Source of the DNA: Amphimedon queenslandica
Lineage: Eukaryota > Porifera > Demospongiae > Haplosclerida > Niphatidae
Length of the DNA: 43,528 nucleotides
Assembly (NCBI RefSeq): GCF_000090795.2
Contig: NW_003546306.1
Coordinates: 119,533-163,060 of the forward strand
Reading direction: 5' to 3'
The translations under genes and the position numbers were made by a program. Of this stretch, positions 31,440-42,935 are shown in pieces (within the stretch, counting starts at the first letter, position 1; each line of letters begins with the position of its first letter). A model generated the notes under the pieces. That model was not told where the DNA came from and did not search any database. It worked only from the letters and a program-made list of their open reading frames with translations.

Positions 31440-32405
31440 GGTGATTTTGTAGCTATTAACGATTTTCTGATTGACAAACATTGCGATGCTTTTTACATAT
31501 TGAAGGCTGTGGTATACTATTACATTGCCTCTGAGTAGTGTCAGAGGTTTTTCCTTTGGTTCGACCTTCCCACTTTTCCAAATGTTTGGATGGCCATATT
31601 GGCCTTAAACTTAACAAGTTTCACCATCTCTGCAGGTGGGTGAGGCAACAGCAAAACCCAGCTGGGGTAAGGCTTTCTCTTTCTCACTGGTAAAACAGGA
31701 CCTCCAGAAGGATATTCTGGAGGCCTGGGCTGCCTATAAAACTAACCTTGAGAGAATCAGGCATACTCTTGGGCCTCTTTCTATTCCTATTTTTATGTTA
31801 CTTGATTCAGTCTCCTCACTCTTACTAAGTCAAAGCTGAACCGTTTAATTCATTTATGACTGTCTTTAGCTCTTACTCTGTTTTCACTGACTACTCCTTT
31901 CTTTCTAATCCTTCTAATTTTCTTATTGATCTCTTTTTTTATCTCTGATGTATACAAGATCCATGCTTCTTTCAAAGTATATAAAGCTTTTTGTCTTGAT
32001 GGTATCTCCGCACACCTTTTGAAGCACTGTGCTGTTCCTCTATGTGAGCCAATACATCACTTGTTCTCACAATGGGTGGCTCAGTCATATTTTCCAAAAA
32101 AAAAGCGAGTCCACAAAGTTAGACCCATTATTAAAGCTTGGAATAAGTCTCTTAAAAACAATAATCAACCCATCTCATTTAAGTGTCATCTGAAAAGTTT
32201 TGAGCATTTAATTTTCAACCAAATCTACTATTATCTATCCTCCCATATCTGTTCTAGCCAATTTGGTTTCTACAGCATTGTGCCACTGTCCAAGATCTCC
32301 TTACTCATTTAAATTCAATTACTGTGAAACAGATGTTTGTTTACTTTGATAGTTGGAAAGCCTTTGACTCCATTTGTCATCACACTCTTTTACTGATAAC
32401 AGAGC
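31440..32405 (+). pseudogene. LINE reverse transcriptase, 5' half
   Basis: Clear reverse transcriptase sequence runs from about 31960. KVYKAFCLDGISAHLLKHCA corresponds to the fingers (the usual SGPDGI motif), then RPIIKAWNKSL, ICSSQFGFYS, and finally VYFDSWKAFDSICHHTLL at 32337-32390, which is motif A with the catalytic Asp. Upstream, 31600-31850 has an open + strand stretch with EAWAAYKTNLERIR that may be the linker after an endonuclease domain; no endonuclease motifs are seen, so the 5' end is probably lost. Frameshifts are present. The rest of the domain resumes at about 37980 after foreign DNA. A Jockey- or CR1-type LINE is likely. Confidence 0.7.
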
Positions 32406-32632
32406 GTATGGAAGCTGTGAAAGTTGGTAGGTCAGAGAAGAAAATTGTGGCACGCAAAGCACGCAGCAATTTGCACCAAACCCCCTTTTGACAGCGCTAA
32501 AATATTCTTTTCCAGCCATTAGCTTAGCTTGCACTTTCAGAATATTAAAGTGCAGTCACTGTAATTTCAGGCACTTTGCTTCTTTCTACTGCCCTTTAAA
32601 TCACTGGAATTGGTGAAATGATTGTAAAGTGT
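32406..32632. other. Left part of an unidentified insertion between LINE halves
   Basis: No LINE similarity. It has an open - strand frame without recognisable features. It ends at the gypsy target duplication GTGT (32629-32632) and continues beyond the gypsy element at 37497, so it was in place before the gypsy insertion. Confidence 0.45.
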
Positions 32633-33044
32633 TGTGGTGTGATGTGAGGTCAGATGACGTCACAGGTCAAAGAATATAAATTACAAAATTTAGCTCTCTT
32701 ATTCATTCCATTCCATTCCACACCGTTCGTTCTTCCATCTATCGATCGTTCTCTCTCGTCCTCTCTACTCTCTCTCGTTTCATCCACTCAATATAGTCTT
32801 CCTCAGTCCACCCAGTGATCTCACATATAGACTCTCTAGTTATCAATTGATTTGTATGCTAGCCTCATTACTATATCATTTCTGTACATTATTATTATAC
32901 ACTCCTCTTCACTTCTCAAATCTAATCTTTTGCTCTCTCCTCTGTATTCAAACACCAAGCAGTAGTACATACACTACTAGCAACAATTTGAAAGAGATCT
33001 CATTTTTATTGACTGCCAGTTTATTGAACATAGCAACCGCGTCA
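32633..33044 (+). repeat. 5' LTR
   Basis: 412 bp, starting TGTGGTGTGATGTGAGGTCA and ending AACCGCGTCA. It has a CRE palindrome TGACGTCA (32655-32662), a TATAAA (32675-32680) and a CATTCC run downstream, a plausible compact promoter. It matches 37075-37492 along its full length with scattered substitutions and small indels. Confidence 0.9.
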
Positions 33045-33046
33045 TT

Positions 33047-33064
33047 TGGTGACCCGGACTGGTT
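33047..33064 (+). promoter_or_regulatory. Primer binding site
   Basis: TGGTGACCCGGAC... starts two bases after the 5' LTR, in the position where a tRNA 3' CCA end primes minus-strand synthesis. I cannot name the tRNA. Confidence 0.55.
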
Positions 33065-33068
33065 GGTC

Positions 33069-33954
33069 ATGGCTCATGGTGAGGAAGACGGCTCTAGCTC
33101 TGGCGCTGGTGGGAGTAGTGCTCCAGCTACTGTATAGTACGTTTCTCTCAAGCTACCTCCTTACTGGCCCGCGCATCCCTTGATCTGGTTCGCCCAGGTT
33201 GAGGTTCAGTTCAATACTAGGGGGATCTCTTCTCAAAAGACTAAGTACGACTACGTTGTCAGTTCCTTGTCTCCTGACATAGCTACAGAGGTACGCGACC
33301 TAATCATTAAACCCCCTACCTCAGACCAGTATAAGGCATTAAAAGCAGCACTGATTCAACGCATCGCTGCCTCACAACAGCTACGAATTCAACAGCTGTT
33401 TCAAGGAGAAGAACTATGAGACAGGAAGCCTACCCAGTTGCTCTGCCATATGGAACAGTTGCTGGGAGACCAGGGGTCAGAGCATACTGCTAAACTACTC
33501 AAGGAGCTCTTTCTACAACGCTTACCTTCTAATGTTAGAATGATATTGGCCTGAACCGCTGGAGACAATACTGTACAAGACTTAGCGGCTCTTGCTGATA
33601 AAATAGTAGAAGTGACGGGTCCCTCTCACCCTACTCCAATTAATAATGTCTCCACTCAGGTCAGCTAGCCTCTGAGCTTACTAAGTTACATGAGAAGGTA
33701 GCATACTTAAAGGAGATTGTTTGCTCTAACAGTCGCTCGCCCACCTCTCGAGGACATCATTGTTCACACTCCCCGAGGAGTGATCGCGACTCCCCTGCCC
33801 TGCGGCAGGCCTCTGATCTGTACTGGTACCACCAACGGTTTGGGGATCAAGCCAGGTAATGTCGAGAGCCTTGTTCCTGCCGCTCAGGAAACACTCCAGC
33901 CAGCTGTTGATGGCGACCGGCGTTGCTGGCCTTACTCTTTCTAGTCGCTTATGC
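33069..33954 (+). pseudogene. gypsy gag with nucleocapsid-like zinc segment
   Basis: From the ATG at 33069 one frame encodes a Gly/Ser-rich start, then [40 protein letters not shown] and [19 protein letters not shown], matching retrotransposon capsid. Stops lie at 33135-33137, 33417-33419, about 33552 and about 33666. Near 33820-33880 another frame gives a Trp-Tyr-His segment followed by a Cys pair, the remains of the nucleocapsid zinc finger; its first Cys is Tyr and a stop interrupts it. Gag would form the particle and bind genomic RNA. Confidence 0.8.
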
Positions 33955-34239
33955 AATATTTATGATCCTTCTACTGCTCTAAGGTTCCTCGTTGACACTG
34001 GAGCAGAGGTGAGTGTCATAACTCCCTCATCCTTGGATAAGCAGTGTCTACAGAAGCTCACTCTCCAGGCAGCTAACAACTCTTCCATCGCTACATATGG
34101 CAAGAGGTCTCTCACTCTCAACTTAAACCTCAGACGCAGTTTTCTGTGGGTATGTGTCATCGCTGACATTGCCATTCCTATACTGGGAGCTGATTTCTTA
34201 CGACATTTTGGTTTGCTGGTGGATATGCAGTATCATTGA
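33859..34239 (+). pseudogene. gypsy aspartic protease
   Basis: The frame reads RFLVDTGAEVSVITPSS, with the catalytic Asp-Thr-Gly at 33994-34002, then a flap region and the family's ILGADFLRHFGLLVD near the end. It is about the usual size of a retropepsin domain and has no internal stop. The frame shifts near 34230 before reverse transcriptase. It would process Gag-Pol. Confidence 0.8.
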
Positions 34240-35305
<1,066 letters not shown>

Positions 35306-35700
35306 CAAACGCCTCTCAGTATTGCTACAGATGCTTCAGATGTAGCAGTAGGAGCAGTACTTCAGCAGTATGTCCACAATAGTTGGCAGCCATTGGCATA
35401 TTTCTCAAAATCTCTCAAACCAACCGAAAGACGATATAGCACCTTTGATCGAGAGCTATTGGGTATGTACTTAGCTGTGAAGCACTTTTGTTTTGCAGTG
35501 GAAGGTCGTCAATTTAATATACTAATCGATCATAAACCTCTCACTTATGAAACCTCTTTCCATTCTTCTAACCACTCTCCACATAGAATCAGACAGAACG
35601 ACTACATATTACAATTCACTGCTGATATTTGACACGTAAAAGGATCAGACAATTCAGTAGCTGATGCCTTGTCTAGAGTCACTTATGGTGCTATTCATAA
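35306..35700 (+). pseudogene. gypsy RNase H
   Basis: LSIATDASDVAVGAVLQQ starts the domain with its catalytic Asp, followed by PLAYFSKSLKPTERRYSTFD, RELLGMYLAVKHF with the catalytic Glu, and ILIDHKPLTY with the next Asp. A TGA lies at 35630-35632, then VKGSDNSVADALSRV, the usual C-terminal end. It would degrade the RNA of the hybrid. Confidence 0.85.
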
Positions 35701-37039
35701 TAATGCTCCACCTGTAGTGGACTTTGAGGAGCTATCACGTATACAGTCGACTGATGTTGAACTGGCTGAGCTACTGAAGTCTCCCTCACAACACTCGTTA
35801 GTGTTACGACAAACTCCTCTTTCCTTCAGCAATGGTACTATCATTTGCGATATTGCAACAGGTACACCACGTCCTTTTGTACTGCAGTCACTGAGACACT
35901 CTGTATTCACTACACTACATTCATTGTCGCACCCTGGCATTCGAGCTTCACAGCGATTGCTCACCAGTTGATTCGTATGGCCTGGAATCAATACTGATGT
36001 TCGTAAATGGACTCACCAATGTTTACATTGTCAACGAGCCAAAGTACGACACACAGTTACTCCTCTCTCGCGATTTCCTATTCCTCAACATAGATTCACT
36101 AATCTTCATATTGATCTGGTTGGACCACTCCCCCAATCTCAAGGATTCACATACTTGCTTACAATAGTGGATCAATTTACTCGTTGGGTGGAGGCAACTC
36201 CACTAGGAGATATCTCAGCTGATACTGTGGCCCAAGCTTTTGTCTCTACTTGGGTCTCTCGTTTCAGAACTCCTACTCTTATTACTACCGACCAAGGACA
36301 TCAATTCGAATCAACTCTCAGGTCCCAACTGATGAAGATACTGGGTACTTACAGAAGTTGTACTACAGCGTACCACCCTAGTGCTAATGGATTAGTAGAG
36401 GGAGTACACAGACAACTCAAAGCAGCCATCAAATGTCTCCATTCACATAATGATTGGGTCTCAGGACTTCCCTGGATCCTCTTAGGATTTTGTACAGCAG
36501 TAAAGAAGGAACTCGGTTGTAGCAGTGCTGAATTAGTATATGGGACTACATTACAAGTTCCAGGGGAATTAATCTCTCCTACTCCAACTCCAGTCCCTGA
36601 CCCAGCTTCATTTGCTACAAAACAATGTCAGAATATGCAATCTGTGAAAGCTATTCCCCCTCGTTCTCATATTCGTTCCTCTCATCTTTCTCATTCTCTT
36701 TCCTCTACTTCCTATGTTCTAGTACGACATGATGCTGTAAAGACGTCCCTGCAGCAGCCTTATGATGGACCCTATAAGGTTGTCAAAAGGAACACTAAAT
36801 ACTACACTATCCTGATGAATGGTCGCACTGTGAATATCTGTATTGATAGACTGAAACCTGCCTTTCTAGATGAAGACCAAGATACTGATGAAACTGATTC
36901 TAATCTCTCTCCCACACAGTCTCTTCCTATCTCCCCATCCCCTTCTTCTCCATTACCTCCTACAGCCTCAGCAGAGAAAACCACAAGGTCAGGACATAGG
37001 GTTCATTGGCCCAAACACTTAGCTACCTATTGTTAAGTT
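35701..37039 (+). pseudogene. gypsy integrase
   Basis: The N-terminal zinc segment has LHSLSHPGIRASQRLL and WTHQCLHCQRAK, interrupted by a TGA at 35969-35971. The core has LTIVDQFTRWVEA (first Asp), LITTDQGHQFES (second Asp) and HPSANGLVEGVHRQLK (Glu). From 36155 to the TAA at 37034-37036, 293 codons are uninterrupted, including a C-terminal DGPYKVVKRNTKYYTILMNG segment and a Ser/Pro-rich tail. The catalytic triad is intact; only the one upstream stop separates it from the zinc region. Confidence 0.85.
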
Positions 37040-37060
37040 CCTATCGTTCGCATACTCACT

Positions 37061-37074
37061 GGGGGGAGGAGTAA
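37061..37074 (+). promoter_or_regulatory. Polypurine tract
   Basis: GGGGGGAGGAGTAA lies immediately before the 3' LTR, the expected plus-strand primer position. Confidence 0.75.
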
Positions 37075-37492
37075 TGTGGTGTGATGTGAGGTCAGACGAC
37101 ATCACAAGTCAAGTAATATAAATTAAGAAATTTAGCTCTCTTATTCATTCCATTCCATTCCACTCCATTCGTTCTTCCATCTATCGATCATTCTCTCTTG
37201 TCCTCTTTAATCTCTCGTCTCGTTTCATCCACTATATGTTGTCTTCCTCAGTCCACCCAGTGATCTCACTTATAGACTCTCTAGTTATCAATTGATCTGT
37301 ATGCTAGCCTCATTATTATATCATTTCTGTACATTATTATTATATACTCCTTCTCTTCACTTCTCAAATCCAATCTTTCCCTCTCTCCTCTGTATTCATA
37401 CACCAAGCAGTAGTACATACACTACTAGCAACAATTTGAATCAGATCTCATTTTTATTGACCGCCAGTTTATTGAACATAGCAACCGCTTCA
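37075..37492 (+). repeat. 3' LTR
   Basis: 418 bp, starting TGTGGTGTGATGTGAGGTCA and ending AACCGCTTCA. The site corresponding to the CRE of the 5' LTR reads CGACATCA, so that palindrome is lost here, while the TATAAA remains. Confidence 0.9.
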
Positions 37493-37496
37493 GTGT

Positions 37497-37975
37497 GGTG
37501 AATAACATTCTTAAGACACTAAGCAGTGAAAGCTTACAGAAGCAGAAAAAAGAAATGTTAACTCTTTGGCATAATGGGTGTGCTCAAGCACCCTTAGCAG
37601 CCCGATAAATGTGTCCCTGAATCGAGCTAAGATGTGTTCCAATTTTATATTTTCTTTGTTTCTAGTAGTAATATCCTTGGAGAGACATTGAAAAAGAGCC
37701 AGCACAATATCTTAGCCACTTGTCACTGGATTAATTTAAATAATATCAATGTAAATAGTGTAATAACACATTGGTTAATATTAGTTTTAATTTCAAAAAT
37801 GGCAGCCCAATTGCCCAAACGGAATTATGGAAGTCTCTACCATGTTATCATCATGTTTACACTGACTAAAACTAGTAGCTATGCCAGTCTTGTCTAATTG
37901 CTTTGATCATAATGAAGTGAGAAATACTTTTAGAAGGACTAATATACAAAAGAATTATGTAGTTATGTTGAGTTG
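37497..37975. other. Right part of the unidentified insertion between LINE halves
   Basis: Continues the DNA present at 32406-32632. No gene recognised; short frames on both strands lack motifs. Confidence 0.4.
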
Positions 37976-37979
37976 GTCA

Positions 37980-39270
37980 GGCAGATGCCCACCCAGGCCC
38001 ACCCTTAGATACTCTCCTGACTGAAATTATGCTCATCTGGAGTCTGTGGCATTACCTGAGAGCATGTTTGGACAACAGGGTCCAGTTTGTTTCAGTAAAA
38101 AGCTGTCATTCTGGTTTATGCCTGTGACTTCTGGTGTACCACAGGGAAGCATTCCCCTCTGAATTCCTCTCTATTGCTGTATGGTGATGACAGTAAGTGT
38201 TGGAGGGCTATCTCCTGAAGCTGACTGTCTCCTTCAGGAGGATCTGGAGAGGATTGGGGAGTGCAATGAAATGAAGTTTTCACTGTGGCAAAACCTTTGT
38301 CATTAGGTTTTGTGGCCCTAGGTCAACTCCCTCCTCTGATATTATCCTTCCTAGTCTGGCATTGAGAGTGGCAGACATCTGGAAGTAGTTTTACGGACAA
38401 TCTCTCTTGCTGTTTTCAAACAAGACTAGTTCTAAAAAGGCATATAACACTCTTGCTTTCTTGAGACACTTTCTCAGCTCAATCTACTCCAACTGATGTA
38501 AACATAAACTGTACTAGTCCTGATTATGTCAGAATTCACTTACTGTTCACCAGTTTCGAAACCTTTTCTAGGTAAGGATTTTATGACCTTGGAGCAATTT
38601 CAGAGACAAGCCATGAAGTATATATTTGATGACTACTCTTCCGACTACAGTTATAGGCTTTTGTCTTTCAGCTTGCTCCCTCTAAAGTACAGGCTTGAAA
38701 TGATGTTTCTTTCTCTCCTCCCTGCAGCATCCCACCACACCTTTTAATGTCATGGACAATTTTTTTCCGTTATAGTAACACAAGATTCTGCTCTCATTGT
38801 AAGCTTTCCTGCAAGTTCCCTTTCTCATCTTCTCATCACTCATTTACTAAATTTCCCAGATTAGGGAACTGTCTTCAACCTATGGATTTAAACAAATCAC
38901 TTAGCTTTATTAAATTAGACATGATAAAATGTTTTAAACTTTATTTTGTAGATAATGTTGACTCTACTCATCACTCCTTTCACTTTATTTGTTGATGCAG
39001 TTCCTGTTTCAAACTCCAATCCTCAATAAATCACCTTTAATATTTCTTTTCAATTTATTCAGGATGTTTTTTTTCTGATTAATTTTTCTTATTAATTTTT
39101 CTTATTATTTATCTTCTAAATTCTATTTTTTTACTTATTTACTTCTTTATTTATTTATTTTGTATTTCTTTACTAGGGGCCAGACCAGTTCTTGGCCTTC
39201 CTTGAGGAAGTCTGTCTTTTGTCTGCCTTCATTGTTACTATTACATGTTTTTGTCGCTCTAACAACTAAG
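37980..39270 (+). pseudogene. LINE reverse transcriptase, 3' half and tail
   Basis: The domain resumes with CLDNRVQFVSVKS-like sequence, PVTSGVPQGSI at about 38120, and the active-site box LLYGDDSKCW at about 38167-38200. Then come EDLERIGE and, in 38526-38747, SEFTYCSPVSKPFLGKDFMT and FQRQAMKYIFDDYSSDYSYR, which are typical of the LINE C-terminus after the thumb. 38747-38995 adds FPRLGNCLQPMDLNKSL, the final conserved segment. A T-rich tail and a short palindromic stretch (CTTGGCCTTCCTTGAGGAAG) near 39195 may belong to the 3' end. Many frameshifts. Together with 31960-32405 it makes one interrupted element. Confidence 0.7.
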
Positions 39271-39655
39271 ACAAGGAGCACGTTTTCTTCCATTTCTCTG
39301 CCTCTCTTGAAAGAACGAGCTTAAAACCTACAGGGTACATAAAGTAGCACTTACAGACATATGCAGTTGCAGGGTTGGGCATTTAGGGGCAATGCGCAAC
39401 AAAAAATCTGACCAGAAGTGTGGCATCATCATAATTCAGTTTTTTAATGGTTGATAAATAGTTAGTACATGTACAAATTTTTAATGAAAATATAATTATT
39501 AAGACTGCATAAATAGCAAGGTGATGAAGACAGACTAACTATAAAAGAAGATGGTAGGACTTTGGGGCCAATCACAGTGGGCCACAACAGCAAAACTAGG
39601 AAGCATGATCATTTCATTATTCTGTGTTATTTGACTGTTCTTTTCTTGTCAGTTG
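39271..39655. other. No gene seen
   Basis: Anonymous sequence between the LINE end and the hAT remains. Confidence 0.4.
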
Positions 39656-41110
39656 CAATGTCTGAAATACAAACTTCACTATGGTCCTTTGTGAATAAAA
39701 ACAACAGATTACAAAGTGAATCTAGTAAGTACAGTAAAGAAGTCAATAATACAGATTTTCTCATAATTCTTACTTCTGGTCACTCTCGCTGAATCAGTTG
39801 ATGATCATCAGTGTCAGTCTACAGCCTAGTTGCTACTGCGGTTGATACAGCTACAGTTTTTACAGCTACAGTTGATGTACAGTTAGTTGTTGCTCATTCT
39901 CCATCACCATATTCCTCTACTAATACAACTACTAGTACTATTACTACTACAGAAGTCAGGGTTGGAGCTACACTTCCCACTACTATATCACAGTCACCTT
40001 TGCTACCAAAATGTAAGGGCTGACATGGACATGGGTAGGCACTGGATATCTTACTGACTAGTTTACTATCTGCATACAAAATTCATTCCAGATACACAAA
40101 AGTGTGAACACATGCTTGGCACATGCGCAAAAACTCACCCTAGACCTGTTGTGTCTTGTGTCCGGACTTACCGTTTTTCACCTCTTGTCCTCCTTGAGTG
40201 AAATAATGGGTGCCAGAAGAATTATAGTGTGGGACTACTTTCAACAAATATTACAGGGAAACAAACCGCCGCATGTCTGATGCACTCTCTGTGCTGATTT
40301 AACACTAGCTTACTGTGGCGAGACTGGAAATATGCTTAATTATTTAGAAATGAAGCACCCATCCTCACTGAAACAAAATTCAAGCAGAGATGGGATGAAA
40401 CAACAAACTCGTCTGTCTTAAGTCATGTTCAACTGAGAGATTGGCTCAAACAACTAAATTTATTACCATGTTTGTTGCTATAGACCTTTGCTCGCTAGCA
40501 GTTGTAAATGGCCATAGATTTAAGGCACTAGTGACACTCTTGGAGACGGGTTACAATGTAGCATCTAGGGCACATTTTACAGCAACTTGTCTTTCAGAGT
40601 ACCAACTATTGAAGACACAGCTAATGCCCACATTACAGCTGCGTCATGTTTCCTTTACCACAGATGTTTGGGCAAGCTGAGCGACTCAGGCATACATCAC
40701 TCTCACCTATCATTGGATAGATAATGACTAGAAACTCAACAGTAAAGTTCTTTTCACAGCTGAAATGCCCAAAATGCATATGGGAATAAATTTTGCTGAA
40801 CGTCTTAAACAGGTGGTGTAGATTGGAGAATATCTGATGATACTATTGTGAATACTGTTCATGACAATGCTAGTAACATGACTAACGCTATTGCTACTGT
40901 TACTTGGGGAAGTACTCCATGTGTAGCTCACACCTTGCAACTAGCTGTCATGAAAGGATTAGAAGTCAGTGAAATTTCTGGAGTCACTGTTGTCTGTAGT
41001 AAACTTGTGGGTCAATTTAAGGACAGTCTTGGAGCTGCTGTCGCTCTAAAAGACAAACAATATTTTCAGATCACCGCCTTATTCAGGACGTCTCCACTAG
41101 GTGCAATTCC
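39656..41110 (+). pseudogene. hAT transposase with BED-type zinc finger, decayed
   Basis: From an ATG at 40206 the frame gives VWDYFQQILQGNKPP, a stop (40281-40283), then CTLCADLTLAYCGETGNMLN and YLEMKHP: a BED finger in which the first His is Tyr. Further on, NGHRFKALVTLLETGYNVAS and LRHVSFTTDVWAS are hAT core segments. 40848-41050 has VHDNASNMTNAIATV with a catalytic Asp and CVAHTLQLAVMKGLE, the hAT C-x-x-H-x-L motif. The sequence breaks off near 41100 where RNase H-fold sequence should continue. A separate N-terminal piece at 39655-40023 (EIQTSLWSFVNKNNRL, then a Thr/Ser-rich region) may be its start. Frameshifts and stops are frequent. Confidence 0.7.
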
Positions 41111-41507
41111 ATATACAGTGGAACCACCCAATAACGAAACTTTTGGGACACAAGAATTTTATCATTACATAAAGGTTTTCATTAAAGGGAAGTTTTGTAA
41201 ATGAGGTATCCCAAATGTGAGACTTGAATTCTTATAGAAAATGAGGGGCAGTAGACAGCAAAGTAAGCTGGGTAACAATTTGCTGAACAACAAAAGAGAA
41301 TAAGAAAATCAGTTTGCAGAATATGCAACGATAATTGACCAAAAGGTACCGTTTGACGCATTATTAAATTTATCAGCATAGTGATAGTAAGTCAACTTGC
41401 ACGTTTTTGGTCAAAAAAAAGATTTTTGCACAAATTATTTATAAAGACAATAAGCTATGATTTGATGCCAAAGATGCTGCTGTACTCCAGAGAAAGTAGC
41501 TACTAGA
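41111..41507. other. Unassigned sequence breaking the hAT element
   Basis: It begins with TATACAGTGGAACCACCC, whose TA-CAGTNGAACC form resembles the ends of pogo/Tigger elements, but no matching right end was found. No gene seen. Confidence 0.35.
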
Positions 41508-42935
41508 TCCTCTAGCCATTAATGTGCACAGAGCGAGTCACACGGCCCATGAAACTGAGGTAAATGGGGCGTCATGGCGACAATCAGTATCCTAGCAATT
41601 TACCATGGTTACAAGCAAATATTAACAGCTGGTACTGTTTCTTGATGGAAGCAGCAAGGCAAATTGCTCTCTTACTGAATGAGGAGGAAGGTCATAAGTC
41701 AAGCATCACAAGCAGGGTGCTGCTTGAGATGCTGCATGACTATTTCAACGACGAGGAGTCAGGTAAAAACATTGCAAAAGCTACAAATGCCAATTACCAC
41801 ACCGCAATGAATACTTACATACTTAACACCTACTTAGCACTACAATCTATTCTACTTACCTAAAATAACATTGTTAATTATGATAACAATACAACAATAA
41901 GGACAGTAATACTACATGTATTGTAGCATTAAAAATTATACTTTATTATTATAAAAAAAATAGACAAAGTGATGGAAGATGAAAGCGGCAGCGATAACGA
42001 GGACATTGATCACGGTGGTGAGCTACAAATTAATGGAGAGCTAGAGTGAAGTGGATTGACTGTTATGAGTGATGACTTACCAGGAGACATGGAGATGGAA
42101 GTGAGTGGTATTGAAAAGCCTGAAGATTTGGAGACTGCAGGAGTGAGAGGGATTGAGGAACCAGTACAGGTACTTGTAGAGGTTGAGAGAGAGGTGGACA
42201 TGGAAAGTGAAAGACTTTCTTCAGGCTGGTTGTGGTTGCTCTGACAGCTGCTGGAGAAAGTTTGAACCATCTTACTTGAGAGCAGCCAGAACCAGCTTGT
42301 TGGAGCTGTCTTCCCATGAGTTAGACATGGTTCTGATGGGACAGATAATGGCTGGAACATACTGTGGTGAGAGTACCAGCAACAACAAGAAACTCGATAT
42401 TAGAGTGAGACAGAGGAACTTCACTACATTCACTGATGGGGGAATGAAGGTCAGTCACTTTCTTAAACTAAAATAAAATGAAACAGTACTGTACAGGTGT
42501 GTAAAGACACTTGCATGTTTATTTATGGCATTGGGAAGAAAGACTGAGAAATGTCAGGAAGTCTTTTTTAGAGAATGGGTTGACCTCTAGGTATGCCTCA
42601 TTCTAAATTGACACTTATTTTAGAGTACATGAAAACACTGGGAAAACACCCAGGCTGCACTTTCTGCTGACAGTATGAAAGAGATTGTCAAGTTCATAAA
42701 GAACTATGCAGAGGTGCATGCTATACTGCTACATTGGCATATTCCTGGTGTGAAAGATTATGCTAAGACCCATTTACTGCCATTAAGTACGACAACTATG
42801 GGGGTGTACAAGGATGATGTCAAAGCAGTAACAGGAAAGGTTTGTACTTACAATTGTTTTCTTTCATACTGGAGAAAGCATGTGCCTGACATTCGTGTCA
42901 TGAAGGCCATGTTAGACCTACGGTATAAGACAAAA
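41508..42935 (+). pseudogene. DUF7869-type transposase-like protein, N-terminal and central parts
   Basis: 41564-41780 is an open stretch (NLPWLQANINSWYCFLMEAA, then LNEEEGHKSSITSRVLLEML) that may be a first exon. From about 41965 an acidic segment follows, then a Cys cluster (AGCGCSDSCWRKFEPSYLRA) and LDMVLMGQIMAGTYCGES, with a 47 nt intron at 42450-42496 (GTCAGT to ACAG). After it come VCKDTCMFIYGIGKK and, from 42675, FIKNYAEVHAILLHWHIPGV and NCFLSYWRKHVPDIRVMKAM. From memory this is the layout of the same family as 2-451; the C-terminal half is missing because a Tc1-type element starts near 42930. Stops and shifts are present. Confidence 0.5.

Noticed and set aside
33717..33956. Open frames on both strands across the gag-protease junction
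   Set aside because: The + frame is out of phase with the recognisable zinc segment, and the - frame is its shadow.
37292..37501. Open frame in the 3' LTR, similar to one in the 5' LTR (32847-33137)
   Set aside because: It is repeated only because the LTRs are; composition is low-complexity and it ends at the LTR border.
40120..40135. GGCACATGCGCAAA as a second NRF-1 site
   Set aside because: Only half of the palindrome is present and no promoter context is visible.
42010..42360. Ser/Pro-rich - strand frames
   Set aside because: They are complements of the acidic and Cys-rich + strand coding remains, which carry family motifs.
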